From: Sipunculus nudus
Lineage: Eukaryota; Annelida; Sipuncula; Golfingiida; Sipunculidae
Direction: 5' to 3'
NCBI GenBank assembly: GCA_026874595.1
Contig: CM049313.1
Coordinates: 71,788,659 to 71,852,658 of the forward strand
Length of the DNA: 64,000 bases
Shown: positions 48,510-60,240 of the stretch, one piece after another
Layout of the letters: every line of letters starts with the position of its first letter
How positions within the stretch are numbered: position 1 is the stretch's first letter
Notes under the pieces: generated by a model
Database searches by the model: none
Told to the model about the DNA's origin: nothing
What the model saw: only the letters and a program-made list of their open reading frames with translations
Position numbers and translations under genes: made by a program

Positions 48510-51500
48510 GATGAGATGGGTTATGCCCTCTTAATCCGAATATACTAAATGTAACCTAACATATCTTTTGTGTGGCTCCATTCATTTTACTTTCGATTTT
48601 GAAAAGTACAAAGACAGAGACATGGCTGTCTTGTCCTCATTTTCTTACGTCCAAGTGAGTAACGCAACAAGAGCCAAACAATCATACTGAACTTTTCCAA
48701 AACGTATCTCCGTAACACTTTTCACATCAGCACTCAAATATGCCAGTGGCCTTATTAATTCGGGGTGCACCGGCAGTGTTTGTAATAAAAAAAAGTACCA
48801 ACGTTTATTCAGGGCTGTTTACTTCGACTTACACCCAGACACTGATATATGTTATTAAATGGCACGGGGCACAACCTTTGATTGAATCCATGCGATATTA
48901 AACCATAAATTATGCAAAAAAAATAGTATTATTGCTACTATTCTATTCAGGATGGACGGACGTTTCAGACAGAGATCTTTCAGTTTAGGGCCTTATTGTC
49001 GTAGCCGAAATGAATGTTATTCCATGAAAAACGCACCTTTTCGAACTCGGATTAGGACCGCAGATTAGAAACCAACGGTATACCAACTTAGGTTTTCTGC
49101 GTTGACGATCTGGCATCATTATCTTTGCTGTGAATAAATGTTTCACCTTGAAAAGCGAAACCCATCATTATCGTTGAAACACCTAGGGGAACCGATTGTG
49201 AAACAATATAAGACATTTTCAGAAGGTAATGAAAGAAGGCCTCTGCCAATGAACATGGAAAAACACCTATCAAAATGACGGAATACCGTTAAAACCTGTA
49301 GCAGAGTAACCTTTGGCGGCCGGCCGATCGCAAGGAATCATAATTTAACTTTTAGTGCGTTTACATTATTGTAGTAATAAAAACAAGAATCTTAAGTTTC
49401 AATATCAATTAAATTTCAATATATTTAAAGCAAGAATTATTTTAAGTTAATACATAATTTAATGTTGACAAGAATCGGTCCTCTGGTGATGTTCAGCAGC
49501 CGTATAACTCAACTTTTTATTTAGGTACGCTAGCGAAAGTGAACTTGGCAATTAAAAGTTCTTCCTGGTCAGCTCAGTGTAACTGATTGACTTGTCAAAA
49601 AGACTGAAAATATACTTAGTTTGAAATATTCGATTTTTTTAAATAGCAATCCATAACAAGCAATATTATCTTATATTTACCAACAGGTTTATTCCGAAGA
49701 CTGCGAAAAAAAGCCATTGAAAATTCAGCATTTCCAAGAACTGGATATACACGAAGCAAGCTAAATGTCTATCAGAACCTTAAAATCACTGTTGCGCAGT
49801 GGTATACACACAAATGCTGTTGCTGGTCATGAATTGATTACAATAAAGTGTCATAAAATAACAAACACAGTACTAAAACACCATTTAAAGAGTGCTTGTT
49901 GATAATGTGCTCGAGAAAACAAATGTTTCCATTTACTTGATCACGAAACCGTGTCATTCTTTCTCATACGATCACGTGCAAGGGAGACCCGCTTCCGGAA
50001 CCTGTGCGTCTGTACCACACCGTTTATTTATGTATATACGAGGACAATGGCTATACCTGCATGATCGCAACACTCAATGGTTAAGCAAAAAGCTGATAAA
50101 TATTGACTTTTGAGACACGTGTAGGGTATTTACATTTGGTTTACATATTTGTTTTAGTTAGTTTTTAATTTTACTAAAATTTTCACTGAAACTATAATAT
50201 ATAAAATATATGAACCCTAACTCGACATTATAAGTCAGTGATTATATCGAGGATATATACGTATAATTTCTAGAAACAAAACTACTACATTTATAACAGG
50301 CAACTTACGAGAAGACTTCAGCGGCATGCGGTGTGAAATCCCACTCTCCCGTTACCCGACTTCTAGGTATCCACAGAGACCGGTTCCGCCTTCTATACAG
50401 CAGCGCGTCTTCTACTTAGACAGTAATCTATAGACTTTATACAACAGAAAGTTGAATGGTCGTGTGACAGGCCCCGGGAAGGGCATTATTGCCGGACCCA
50501 GGTTTACTCAGTACCGAATGTTGACTCTCCGGGAATCGATTCGGCCGACTTGCTGCACGTCTTGTTCCCAAGCATCAACGATTTATATACACGTATATAT
50601 TTGTCTGGGGTGTATATCTTGAAGCATTAATCAAAGAGAGAATATGGGACAATAAACAATACGTAAGGTCTTCTGTGGTGATGAGATTGTTCACGGTCGG
50701 TCCCCGCTCTCGCTGAGCGACTTGCAGACTTAATGGGAAGGCCGTGCAACCAACCATGTTTCACTCAAAACCGAGTGCGACTTTCGGGGTTCCTCGGTGG
50801 TATGACCCAACAATGGGGACGATTAAATACCCAGGGCCAACAGTTGCAGAGTGTCACCGGGTCTGGCTAACACTAGGGTATAAAATGAGAGGATGCTTAT
50901 GCTACTGCCTTGCGCGTAGTCCGAAATCGGAATGGAATTCTGCAGATGTAAATACCTAGTTAAACTAGCATTACTAATCGAGGGGGTTACCTCCAACAAC
51001 AAAATATTTGAACAAAATTACGGAAGTTCTCTCGTCTTTACAGTTATCTTTACAGTTATATTAAATATTTAAAATTGTTGGAATTGGACGTTGAATTAGC
51101 ACAAGGTTATGTACGTAATCGTATCCTTTACGTACATGTTTACATGTCAATGATAGACCATAGTATTATTTTCTAATAATAAAAAGAAACAAATACGTTT
51201 TATGTTTCGAATATTTTGGTCGCCTGGTGTGTGTCTGTGCGTGCGTCTGCGAGTCATCCCCCCCCCCCCCCCCCCCGCCCCCCACACCCTGGAAGATAAA
51301 TCGACGCCACTGTCACGGAGTTATACATACGGTTTGTCAAAATGCTACAGACGGCGTTGCTCTGCTGCTGATCGTCCCACAGTCATGCGGTACCTCATAT
51401 ACGAGCGGTCGAGAGGCGACACCTGGTAGCTACCTCCTGAAGTACCAACCAGAAGCTCTGAACATCTATCATCAGGTCTGTTCTTGTTTCTTCATGTGTC

Positions 51501-52822
51501 TGCTCTTTGTGCTTATCAGATTTGCCATAGCATTACAGATCAGTGCTATTCCTGCCAATATCTGTCATCCTAAGAAGCATTGTGTATATATTATGAATAA
51601 AACACATTAGAAAAAAAGGAGTATAGAAACCTGAAACGTTGCCGAGGCTGGTTTTCGGTATATATTAACTCATTAACGTGTTATAGCATTCATAAACGTA
51701 ACGACAAGCCATGGGAATGTAGTACTGATCTTGATATGGTACCCTGGATAACTGCTTCTGTAAATCTATCAATGAAATGGACCCTAATTTGATATATTAG
51801 TTGTTAATACTAGTTTCTTAAGCACCCAGTGGGCAAAACAGACCTCTTAATCACTCACGTCATAGAAACCTGGCGCTGCCTTTATTATAGCCTCATTGGT
51901 CAATTTAGGTAAACATTGTTTGTAATTGGTTGGAGCTGTGCTTGGGTAACTGGCACACGTGGCTACGATCACACGGCGGGCTGTCAGAACATTCATACAA
52001 GTTAATTTGAATAGCATGCTATATGTATCTTGTCCTAACACGAATTTTGAACATTCATCGTTGTCATCAAATCCTTTGGACGTGTATAATTGCCTTTTAT
52101 ATAGTCCGTTCAGCTACCCCTGTCATGCTGTTTATCGTGATTAACTTTTTATAAGACGTCCTGGACAACTAAATTGGCCCCACTGATAGAAAGAATAAAA
52201 TGCATAAGTATTACACCTATTTAAGTATAAATGACAAAGATTTATTCACTATAAAACATTGTAAATAGTGCCGTTTCAGAACTGTTTCATAATCGTTGAG
52301 ACATGTTAAACATGTGATTGACATTGTTGAAACATGTAACACGATTTATTTTTTCGGCGAAACGTCGGATCGAAACACCGAATCCTGATTGAACCATATT
52401 AAAAACACAAGTTTTACTTATAGAACGTGTTTGGTACATGAAGTAAACGTGTTTCAGAGTATAATTAAAGAGGGTCTGAACGTTGGTCAGACAGTTCATT
52501 ACTAACACAGGACAGCAATCATTATGGGCTGCCGGACAGTAGGCCATGGTTGCCCTTAGTAATCTGGCTTTAAGTCCGTTCGACCGTCATGCCCGATAGC
52601 TCATTATCTCAAGAACTATTTGAGATTTACGTTTTTTGCGACACACAGTGACTTGCACTGGTTTGGGTAAGTTAGACTCACATGACACTAGGTGGAATAT
52701 GGTCATAATGCATTTTGATTGTAAACTGTGACGTGTTTTAATGATAATAATGACTGGCAACAATTTGGCTCAAGCAGAATATGTATAATGAAGGGCTGTG
52801 GGACTCATATATTGATTCCGTG
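48506..52822. other. Intergenic; no gene supported
   Basis: AT-rich. 19 C tract at 51258-51276 followed by two overlapping open frames to about 51475 (see findings). A short similarity (CCTCGGTG-TATGACCCA) links 50790-50810 with 25259-25279. Confidence 0.45.
51258..51276. repeat. Poly-C tract (19 C)
   Basis: Longest G/C homopolymer of the window, followed by GCCCCCCACACCC. Confidence 0.95.
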
Positions 52823-52915
52823 AGGCGGCAGAGGCTAGGGGCACTGAGGCAAGGGGCGTTTATTCTAGGGTCGTTGAGTCTAGGGGCGTTGAGGCTAGGG
52901 CCGTTGCGTCCAGGC
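52823..52915. repeat. GC-rich 15-17-bp minisatellite
   Basis: Five to six units close to GTTGAGGCTAGGGGC with substitutions. Both strands are open through it, producing spurious frames. Confidence 0.8.
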
Positions 52916-53626
52916 CGAGGGAGAGTCAGCGTGGGATGGATATTGCGATCCCCTTTCATGATGAAAAATTAGGGTATTATGATGCAATTGGGGGATGGCA
53001 TTTTTGCATTATGTGTGTTCTGAGCAACTTCCCAGATTAGAAAATTTTCCATATCCTATTCCTTTTCATTTTAACCTTCAAATTCAAAGAACATAAGTAT
53101 ACTGCTATTTATAAGTATGCTATAGATTTTGGGAAGGTTCAAATCTATTATCCAAGGAGGTATGATTTTTGGAAAAGGGGATGAATTGGCAAATCAATTT
53201 CTCAGTGAATTGCTTGTGGTACCCTAAAGCCCCATGATATAATATTTTATATATTTCAAGATGAAAACTTTTGGCATTGTATATTATCATTATTAAGGAT
53301 TCCGTTTCTTAACCAGAACTCTTCATTGATGCGCAAGTTCCGAAGGCACAGGTATACATTGGACTCGGGCACTCCAAAAAATGTACACAGTGCAACTTTT
53401 TAAGAGCTGGTCTTACTGTATATAGTTCACATTGTGAGCAGTACTCTTTTTCCTTATATTGTTTTTTTTATGCCAAGGAAACGCATCAGTATCTCCTGAC
53501 ACCTATACCTGTGTCCGAGTTTCTTACACCTCGATAAATAATGTAAATTTCTGTTTTCATTACAGGTTCAACCAGTAGTCATCATCATTCCTGGACTTTT
53601 GTTAATGATGGTTACTTGGCTAGTAA
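52916..53626. other. Intergenic; nothing recognised
   Basis: AT-rich sequence with no supported frame. Confidence 0.55.
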
Positions 53627-54065
53627 TTCAAGTAGGGTTACCAGGCCAATATAAATGCCAAATGAGTCGTGTATCCAAGTCGCATACCAGTACAATAAAT
53701 ACCTGCCGATTCGTGTATCCAAGTAGGATACCAGTACAATAAATACCTGCCAGTTCGTGTATATAAGTGGGCTTTACCGGTCCAATTTGAACTCCTTCTT
53801 AGTCGTGTATTTGATCAAGTGGGCTTACTGGTCCAATATGAAGGCCTACAGATTTGTGTATTCAAGTAGGCCTACCAGTCCAGTATGAATGCTTACAGAT
53901 TTGTGTGTTCAAGTCGGCTTACCTATACAATATTAATGCATATAAATGTCTACTAAGGCATTATTCAGTTAGGCCAGTCCAATACACATGCCTTCTGAGT
54001 CTTGTGTTACAGTAGGCTTACCAGTTTTATATAAATACAAACTGTTTTGTGTATTCACTCAGCTA
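53627..54065. repeat. Degenerate minisatellite of about 50 bp, 8-9 copies
   Basis: Repeated theme TACCAGTCCAATATGAATGC followed by CTACAGATTTGTGTATTCAAGTAGGCT. Units vary in length (about 46-56 bp) and have many substitutions, so the array is old. Confidence 0.85.
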
Positions 54066-57000
54066 GATTTATATATGCTGATTACAGTGGATGAGTTCAA
54101 GTTCAGTTACATTTTTATTTTTTAAGCTTATTTTGTATATCCGTGTGCATTTAAAACTCACAGGTAAAACTTTGCTGGATGCTGTGGTTGATTTTGCCTG
54201 TGATCAAGTAAAATAAATGGGAGATATTGTTTCTGTGTGTACATGGGAGGGGGGCTGTAATAGTAGAAAAAAACGACTATATCAGTTCCTTTGTGTTATT
54301 ATGGTCTTATATTGTACCCAGGAATCCGTCTCCTGTGAACCTCGTCAACAATTAGGCCAAACACCAAAAAAACATTGTCGCACGGCCCCTAGGAACACAC
54401 ATTATTCTTCATTTACTCTTTACCGATCGAGATAAAACGGTTGGAATTTTGTCCTTATGGACAAAGCGCATCAAATCTCTTCTTCGGGGGACGAAACAAG
54501 CGAAATTCTGGTGACCACAGAAGCTTTCCCGTGGATGACATAAATTACTCTGACATACAGTTTTTTTCGTGATCTTGAAAAGTTTGACCATTGATATGTT
54601 CCATCGGAAACAGAGGAACCTTACAAAATGGAAACTAATGTGCGAAATGAATCATGAACACATTGGAGGACAAGAAAAGGGCCTTCGTTAAATATCACGT
54701 GGTTAATTGTAAACCAATGTGCTAATTTGTATTATACCTCAATAGTGTATCAGTGTCCTGTAGTGTCACTGGCATTAACAGTTCTTTAAATATATATGGT
54801 ATCTTTAAATAAAAAATTGATATTACAGATACTGTGAAACAGTTTAATTAATATGCCAATAATAAAACAATAATTCTCACTCAGTGCTCTCTTTGGTACT
54901 CGTCAAATTGTAAAGTTAATGCGAGCGCATGTTGAATAATTTACATAATTTAAAAGATAGACTGTGTACATTATTGTTCTGTGAGATCGCCAATATCCAA
55001 CCATTACGAAACACTCAAAATATGAAAAATCTCGATAATTTAACTACGCTGATATGAAGTCAAACACAGTACTCTCATATTAAAGCATAGCGGAACAAAA
55101 TACAGCTAATGGATGAAAATTATTATGATTTAAGAGTTTATGATTGTACATTTGCTTAAAATGTTAAAACTTAGGACCTTTACCTATTTCCGCCAAAGTC
55201 AGTTAAACTTTTCGGTACACAGATGTCGAGCTAATCATGCTTAGCTTTGAGATTATACATTCTCAATGTTTAGGACAAATATGGGATTTCGTTTGCAGCC
55301 ACTTATTCTTTCGGATTACCAGGGGGGAATTCTTTTGGCATAATTATCTAAAATGTGATTATGAAGTCTACTGGCTCATAAAATGTAGTTTACCGGGTGT
55401 TTATTGGATACAGGTTTAAAGATGATTTGCTTGCTTTCTTCAGCACGAGCCAAACATAAAGGGTTATGGAATTAAGCAAGAACTCTGTTGGTGTTGGTTT
55501 TCGCTAACCACTATGTTCTCAATACCGCACCGTGTTTCAAACATTAATCTGACTTGTAACTGTGTACGGTTCAGGGCTCTGGAGTGTGGATCTTTACTAA
55601 TCGATCATGAGAACCAATCAAGCGTGAGCACTTCATTAACTGCACAAAACCCGCGTTTTTGATCCCGCTGAGCGTGACGTACTTCACAAATCTGATTATT
55701 GTATACGTTCAATGCGCTGCACAGCGGTGATTCACGGATGAGCGTGCTGAGTTTGTTGTACCCGCTGGTAAATCTGGACTGGTTTGAGTCACAGTGAGGG
55801 TTCAGTTACGAACATGTTATGTTAGAACACCCTGGGTACATGTATATCATCATTAAAGACTTAATTTAAACACACCCGGAAGATGTTTACTGTATAGAGT
55901 AAAATATGCAAAACATCTCTCCAGAAATGAATTTCCTTGTTCATTAAATCTAAAAACAGTTATAAGTGCGTATACGCCTGGCGTATTTTTTTTTTCCTTT
56001 TTTTTTGTACACACTCTCAGATAATCAGTGTGCATAATGACAATCATGATATAAGGAACTAGATGGGTCAGTCGTACGATTACCTGAATGCCCCTGCCAG
56101 GACCGCCCCAATCAAGTCTCCATCTGTTGTACTACATTGTCATGCCCCTTTAACTTGGATTCACCTGCTAGATTGTTTGAAAAAAAACTGGCCCTAATAG
56201 CCATGAATGAAGCGGTTTTTCTGTCGCAATGTGCAAAGGTATATAATCCATCGAATTAAAAATATATTACGGTGATCCATATTAAACTTAAAAAATCATC
56301 AATTGATTTTACTCCAAATAAAATTCAATAAGAATTTGTTGATACCTTTTGCCTAACAAGCAAACCTGCAAACTATCAGACACAACTTCCAACAAACCAA
56401 GGAGAACGAATAATAGCTTCCTTGTGGAGGTATGAGGAAGATTTAAATAAGTTCAAAAGGTTAGTTCCTGATCCATATTTTAAAATCATCTTTGTTAATT
56501 AAAGGTGTGGTGGTACTATAATGTAAGAAATAAGTTCAATATGCTTGGTCCTGATGCATAATTAATATTCAATAGAGATTACGCTAATCAGGTCAGTCTA
56601 GGCATTAGGACTAAGATGACTTACATCCCGTCATACAGGTGACGTTACAATAATGTATCTTATTTGTCACAAGGTCTGCTTAAAGAACCATACTTGTACA
56701 AGACCCAATCCTCGTGTGCGGATCACATAATTACATAAGTAGTTAGAGAAGTGGGAGAGGGTTAATCATGAAAACTTGTTACTGTATTTAGCACACATTT
56801 GCCACCGCATGTGTGTATCCAGGTACCTATTCAAGGTATTCGCCGTGTCACAGACATCCAATATAGGCCTACACTGTTTATTTCAGTGACGAAGTACTAT
56901 TTCCAGAAAAGATTTATGGGAGGCATATTGCTTTTCACGGAAAAGTTGTATTTTTTGAGTTACGAGGTTGTTCAAATTGAAATTACTGTTACAACTTTTG

Positions 57001-57094
57001 ACAAAAATAAACCAAAGGTCATATTTATAGAGAACACGCCTCATAATCTTACAAACTATACAAACAATTAATTGAGGTTTTACATCAAGCTCTA
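54066..57094. other. Intergenic; nothing recognised
   Basis: No gene or repeat family recognised apart from poly-T near 55987-56006. Confidence 0.5.
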
Positions 57095-57100
57095 TTTATT
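57095..57100 (-). terminator. Candidate polyadenylation signal of family member C
   Basis: Minus-strand AATAAA about 475 nt after the stop of the 57575-58972 gene. A longer distance than in its relatives, so less certain. Confidence 0.35.
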
Positions 57101-57574
57101 AAAGTATATTAAGGGATTATTATTATAATTATTATTGTTATTATTATTGCATACACAGAGTGCAAAAACATCAGAGCTGACAATACCAAAAAAACACAAG
57201 GTCTTCTCGGATATATATTTAAAAAAAGAAGAAAAAACATGACTGGACATTCGGGTGTAATCCTCCTGTCTTATGGTGATTTATCTATTAATGGATGATC
57301 AAGAAGACTTAATTTTCAGTCGCACTGCTCTAAAGCTGCCAGACAAGTGGTAGATATGGTGAGCCGACAGGGATTTTCATTCACAAAGGACGAAACAGCG
57401 AAGTCGAAAAGCTGTCCATACGAAATGGAAGACGCATTGATATATTGGTTGTACGCTGGCCAGAAGTAAATTAGAAAATGCATCTGATCCTTCGAACGCT
57501 GGTTCTGTTATTTGTCCACATCTCATTCAGCGTTCTTACGGTAATTATTCCCTTCATTAAAAATCACGTGATGT

Positions 57575-58972
57575 TCAGGTGTTCGAACTTTGAGTGTTAG
57601 CAGAAGATAAACGGTGACACTCTCTGACCTTGCGTAAGGCGTCTTGCCACGTGACTTTCCCAGAATTCCCTTCATCTATCCGCGGAAGCGAGGGGATCTT
57701 TCCCACGATGGATCCCCTTTTTGAGTGTCGTTTCCCTAACTCCTCATGATCTGCTTCTCCATTATGTCCAGTCTTAGCGTCGTAACTGACAGATTTATTT
57801 TTCTTGCGCCTTGCTAGTACGTTCTCGACCGTGTCCATGAAAGAAAAGCGTTGTTTTTGCTGCTCAGTGGAATTTGAATTTTGCTTTTGCTTTCCATTTG
57901 GTAATGAATCTCCGGAAGTGTGAGAGATACTCGAGTCATTGGAAGGACTTTTTGCGTAAACACTTTGTCGTTTAATTTTCAGGCTGTCTTTGGTTGGTTC
58001 TGCTTTCTCTTCCAATACACTGCCGTCATTTGCAGCTTCAGTAATATAAATTTCTGACTGTTCACTTATACTCGCAAAGGCAGGTTTCCCTTTTGGTGCC
58101 ATACTGGATATTCTGTCTACTATTGATAACCTTTTAGAGAGTCCTTGCTTTTGTTTAATCCTGAGTAATTCCATAAAAAGTTGGTCTCCTTTTTTGGATT
58201 TGGTTTTATTATTTTTCGTATTTGCCCTACGGTAACGCTTATGAGCTAGCGCAGGTAAACCATCAGTCGCCACTCGACCTTCCTCTGCACCATTCAGTAG
58301 TTTATCACTCCTTGTCACCTTTACGTGAGCTTGACGGTCACCAGAGCCTTTCAGGGAACCCTGATAGCCGGACTGATCTGTATCTATATTACCATCAATC
58401 AGATCCGTTATATAAATGTCTCCTTCCACCCGTCCATGGAGCGGTGTGTCATTGCTGTTCCTGGCACTAACGGCAACACGGAAGTCCTCCACACCATCAG
58501 ATCCAGCTGATGGCGTGCGAGCAGACATGGAGCTTACCATACCTGGCTTTTCCGGTTCCGTCGATTCATCTCCTTTTGCTAAGTCTTCCAGCAATGCAAG
58601 AGGGGGCACCCCATCCGTTACGCCCCAAGGTCCCTTTTTTTGTTTGTTTTTTGGATCCATCTTGTTGAGGAAGGAGTCCACGTCAGGCTGGTTTTCTTTT
58701 ATTCTTGTCATAAGAACTGATCTTTTTTCCTCGTGTTTACGACGTTTTCTTTCTTTTAGTTCACTTACACGGTTAGAGTAAGCGTGCATGGACCCAGCCA
58801 GGACTTTCTTTCCGCGGTCTGTGTCATGTATCAGGAAACTCAATTCCTGTCGGTAAAGCTCTACCTGGCGTCGAAAATGAACCTCTTTGCTGGCAATACG
58901 CCCCAATGTTTTCCTCTCCGTCTCACTCTGCAGACCAGCTGCTGACATGTACGTCCGAGGTATGTGCGGCAT
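57575..58972 (-). CDS. Family member C: charged disordered protein, unrecognised
   Basis: 465 aa from the ATG at 58972 (A at -3); the open frame runs a few codons further to a TTG and then a TAA, so this is the first ATG. The shared helical module lies at about residues 34-78: YRQEL at 40-44, SMHAYSNRV at 61-69, ELKERK. Spacing between the two halves of the module equals that in the 30103 gene and is four residues longer than in the 16540 gene, about one helical turn. Other features: a VPPL motif near 120, basic clusters, and KKNKSVSY near 390-397, which lines up loosely with the KSVQF of the 16540 protein but ends in Tyr. No enzyme domain, signal peptide or membrane segment. Function unknown. 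Confidence 0.8.
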   Translation of the reverse strand: MPHIPRTYMSAAGLQSETERKTLGRIASKEVHFRRQVELYRQELSFLIHDTDRGKKVLAGSMHAYSNRVSELKERKRRKHEEKRSVLMTRIKENQPDVDSFLNKMDPKNKQKKGPWGVTDGVPPLALLEDLAKGDESTEPEKPGMVSSMSARTPSAGSDGVEDFRVAVSARNSNDTPLHGRVEGDIYITDLIDGNIDTDQSGYQGSLKGSGDRQAHVKVTRSDKLLNGAEEGRVATDGLPALAHKRYRRANTKNNKTKSKKGDQLFMELLRIKQKQGLSKRLSIVDRISSMAPKGKPAFASISEQSEIYITEAANDGSVLEEKAEPTKDSLKIKRQSVYAKSPSNDSSISHTSGDSLPNGKQKQNSNSTEQQKQRFSFMDTVENVLARRKKNKSVSYDAKTGHNGEADHEELGKRHSKRGSIVGKIPSLPRIDEGNSGKVTWQDALRKVRECHRLSSANTQSSNT

Positions 58973-60039
58973 AATGACATACAAAAGTAACCTTTACATT
59001 TGAAGCGTAGTATCAGTTTCACTGTTGGTTTATTACTTTCAGCCCCGTCTAGTGTCTAATATTTACACTTTCAATCGATGCTTGGTCCGTCCAGTCACAT
59101 TATCTAAAAATAGAGACTTCAGCAAGCATGATTGATCAAGGATTTAACAACAAATCGGTAAATACGACTGAATTTTCTTCAACGCGTGCAAGTACGGCTG
59201 TTGCCTATCACAAATTGAAATCATGTTGTAATTTGTATGTTGTGCGCAATGTTTGATGCCTTTCAGATGAGTGTTGGCCGCAGTATGAACTTGAAGTAGC
59301 AACATTGCAAACATATCCCAAGATTCCACACAAAGTTAATGAAGTCACTATAATGCTACCACTATCTGAGTTTGAAACTGTCGGATATTATCTGTGAAGC
59401 CGTGCTGTAGCTACGCAACCCCTCTGTCATACTTGGAGTTTTTACGAACGCGCGATGGTTCCACTTTGGCGTTCATTTCTGTATTTAAGAGCTGTTATTG
59501 ACCTGCAGGGTCCGCAATCATAACAATACCAGCCCTGAGCCGTTTAGCCTGGCATCGACACGCCTCACCCAAACGAGCTGATGACAGTTTATGATAGAAA
59601 CAGAAGAATATTGATCAGTCTTATGATTCAAACAAGTTAATAATACAGAGGTACTTAAAGTGGCTCCATCAGGCGGGCTGCTGTGCAGTAACTTGGTCGA
59701 TCTCAACAAGACACCTCTGTGAGCCTGAAAGGTAGAAGAAAACTAAAGATAACTAAAAGTAGCACCTAGGGGTTAGAAATATATCCCCTCGCCTGCGCGA
59801 GAGATATTGGCAGAAAACCTCTATAGTGAAATTGTAGAAAATGATTATTTGGCCAGAATTTTTTCCAATATTTTCTTGGAATTGTATTTTCATTTTAAGT
59901 ATTGTTCAAACAAAATGTCGTAAAGGTACATACTCCTTTGATGCTTTCAGGATGGAATTCTCAGAATGTATAAAGCAGTAAAACAAGAGCTTTCCAGTTC
60001 GTGTATTCATCAAACATTTACCAGATTTTTAATTATTTA
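58973..60039. other. 5' flank of family member C; nothing firm
   Basis: Presumed leader and promoter of the minus-strand gene. No clear splice acceptor just upstream of the ATG (TTTATTACTTTCAG-type words face the other strand). No TATA box identified. Confidence 0.4.
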
Positions 60040-60240
60040 CACATTTGAAACCTGTGTATAACGACCGCCTGTGGCACTGGTCAAAAGCGGTCTCAATGCA
60101 TAGGTGGTCTTTTAATTGTCAGACAAGTCAGTTATAATCAATGTGATTGCTTCCGGTTAACTCAAGGGTGGTCTTTATACACAAGAAGTCGTATAAGACA
60201 GGTGGTCATTCAGACAGGTTCCATACATGCACTGTAAATA
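60040..60240. repeat. GTATAACGACC / GGTGGTC dispersed repeat
   Basis: Contains GTGTATAACGACCGCCTGTGG and several later GGTGGTC/GGTCTTTATACAC words in opposite orientation, a style of dispersed repeat seen in many invertebrate genomes. The ends are imprecise. Confidence 0.4.

Noticed and set aside
25259-50810. CCTCGGTG-TATGACCCA shared between 25259-25279 and 50790-50810
   Set aside because: Only about 20 bases with no extension on either side; could be chance.
52738-52972. Complementary open frames on both strands
   Set aside because: Artefact of the GC-rich minisatellite.
58222-58781. Sense-strand frames opposite family member C
   Set aside because: Shadows of the minus-strand coding exon.
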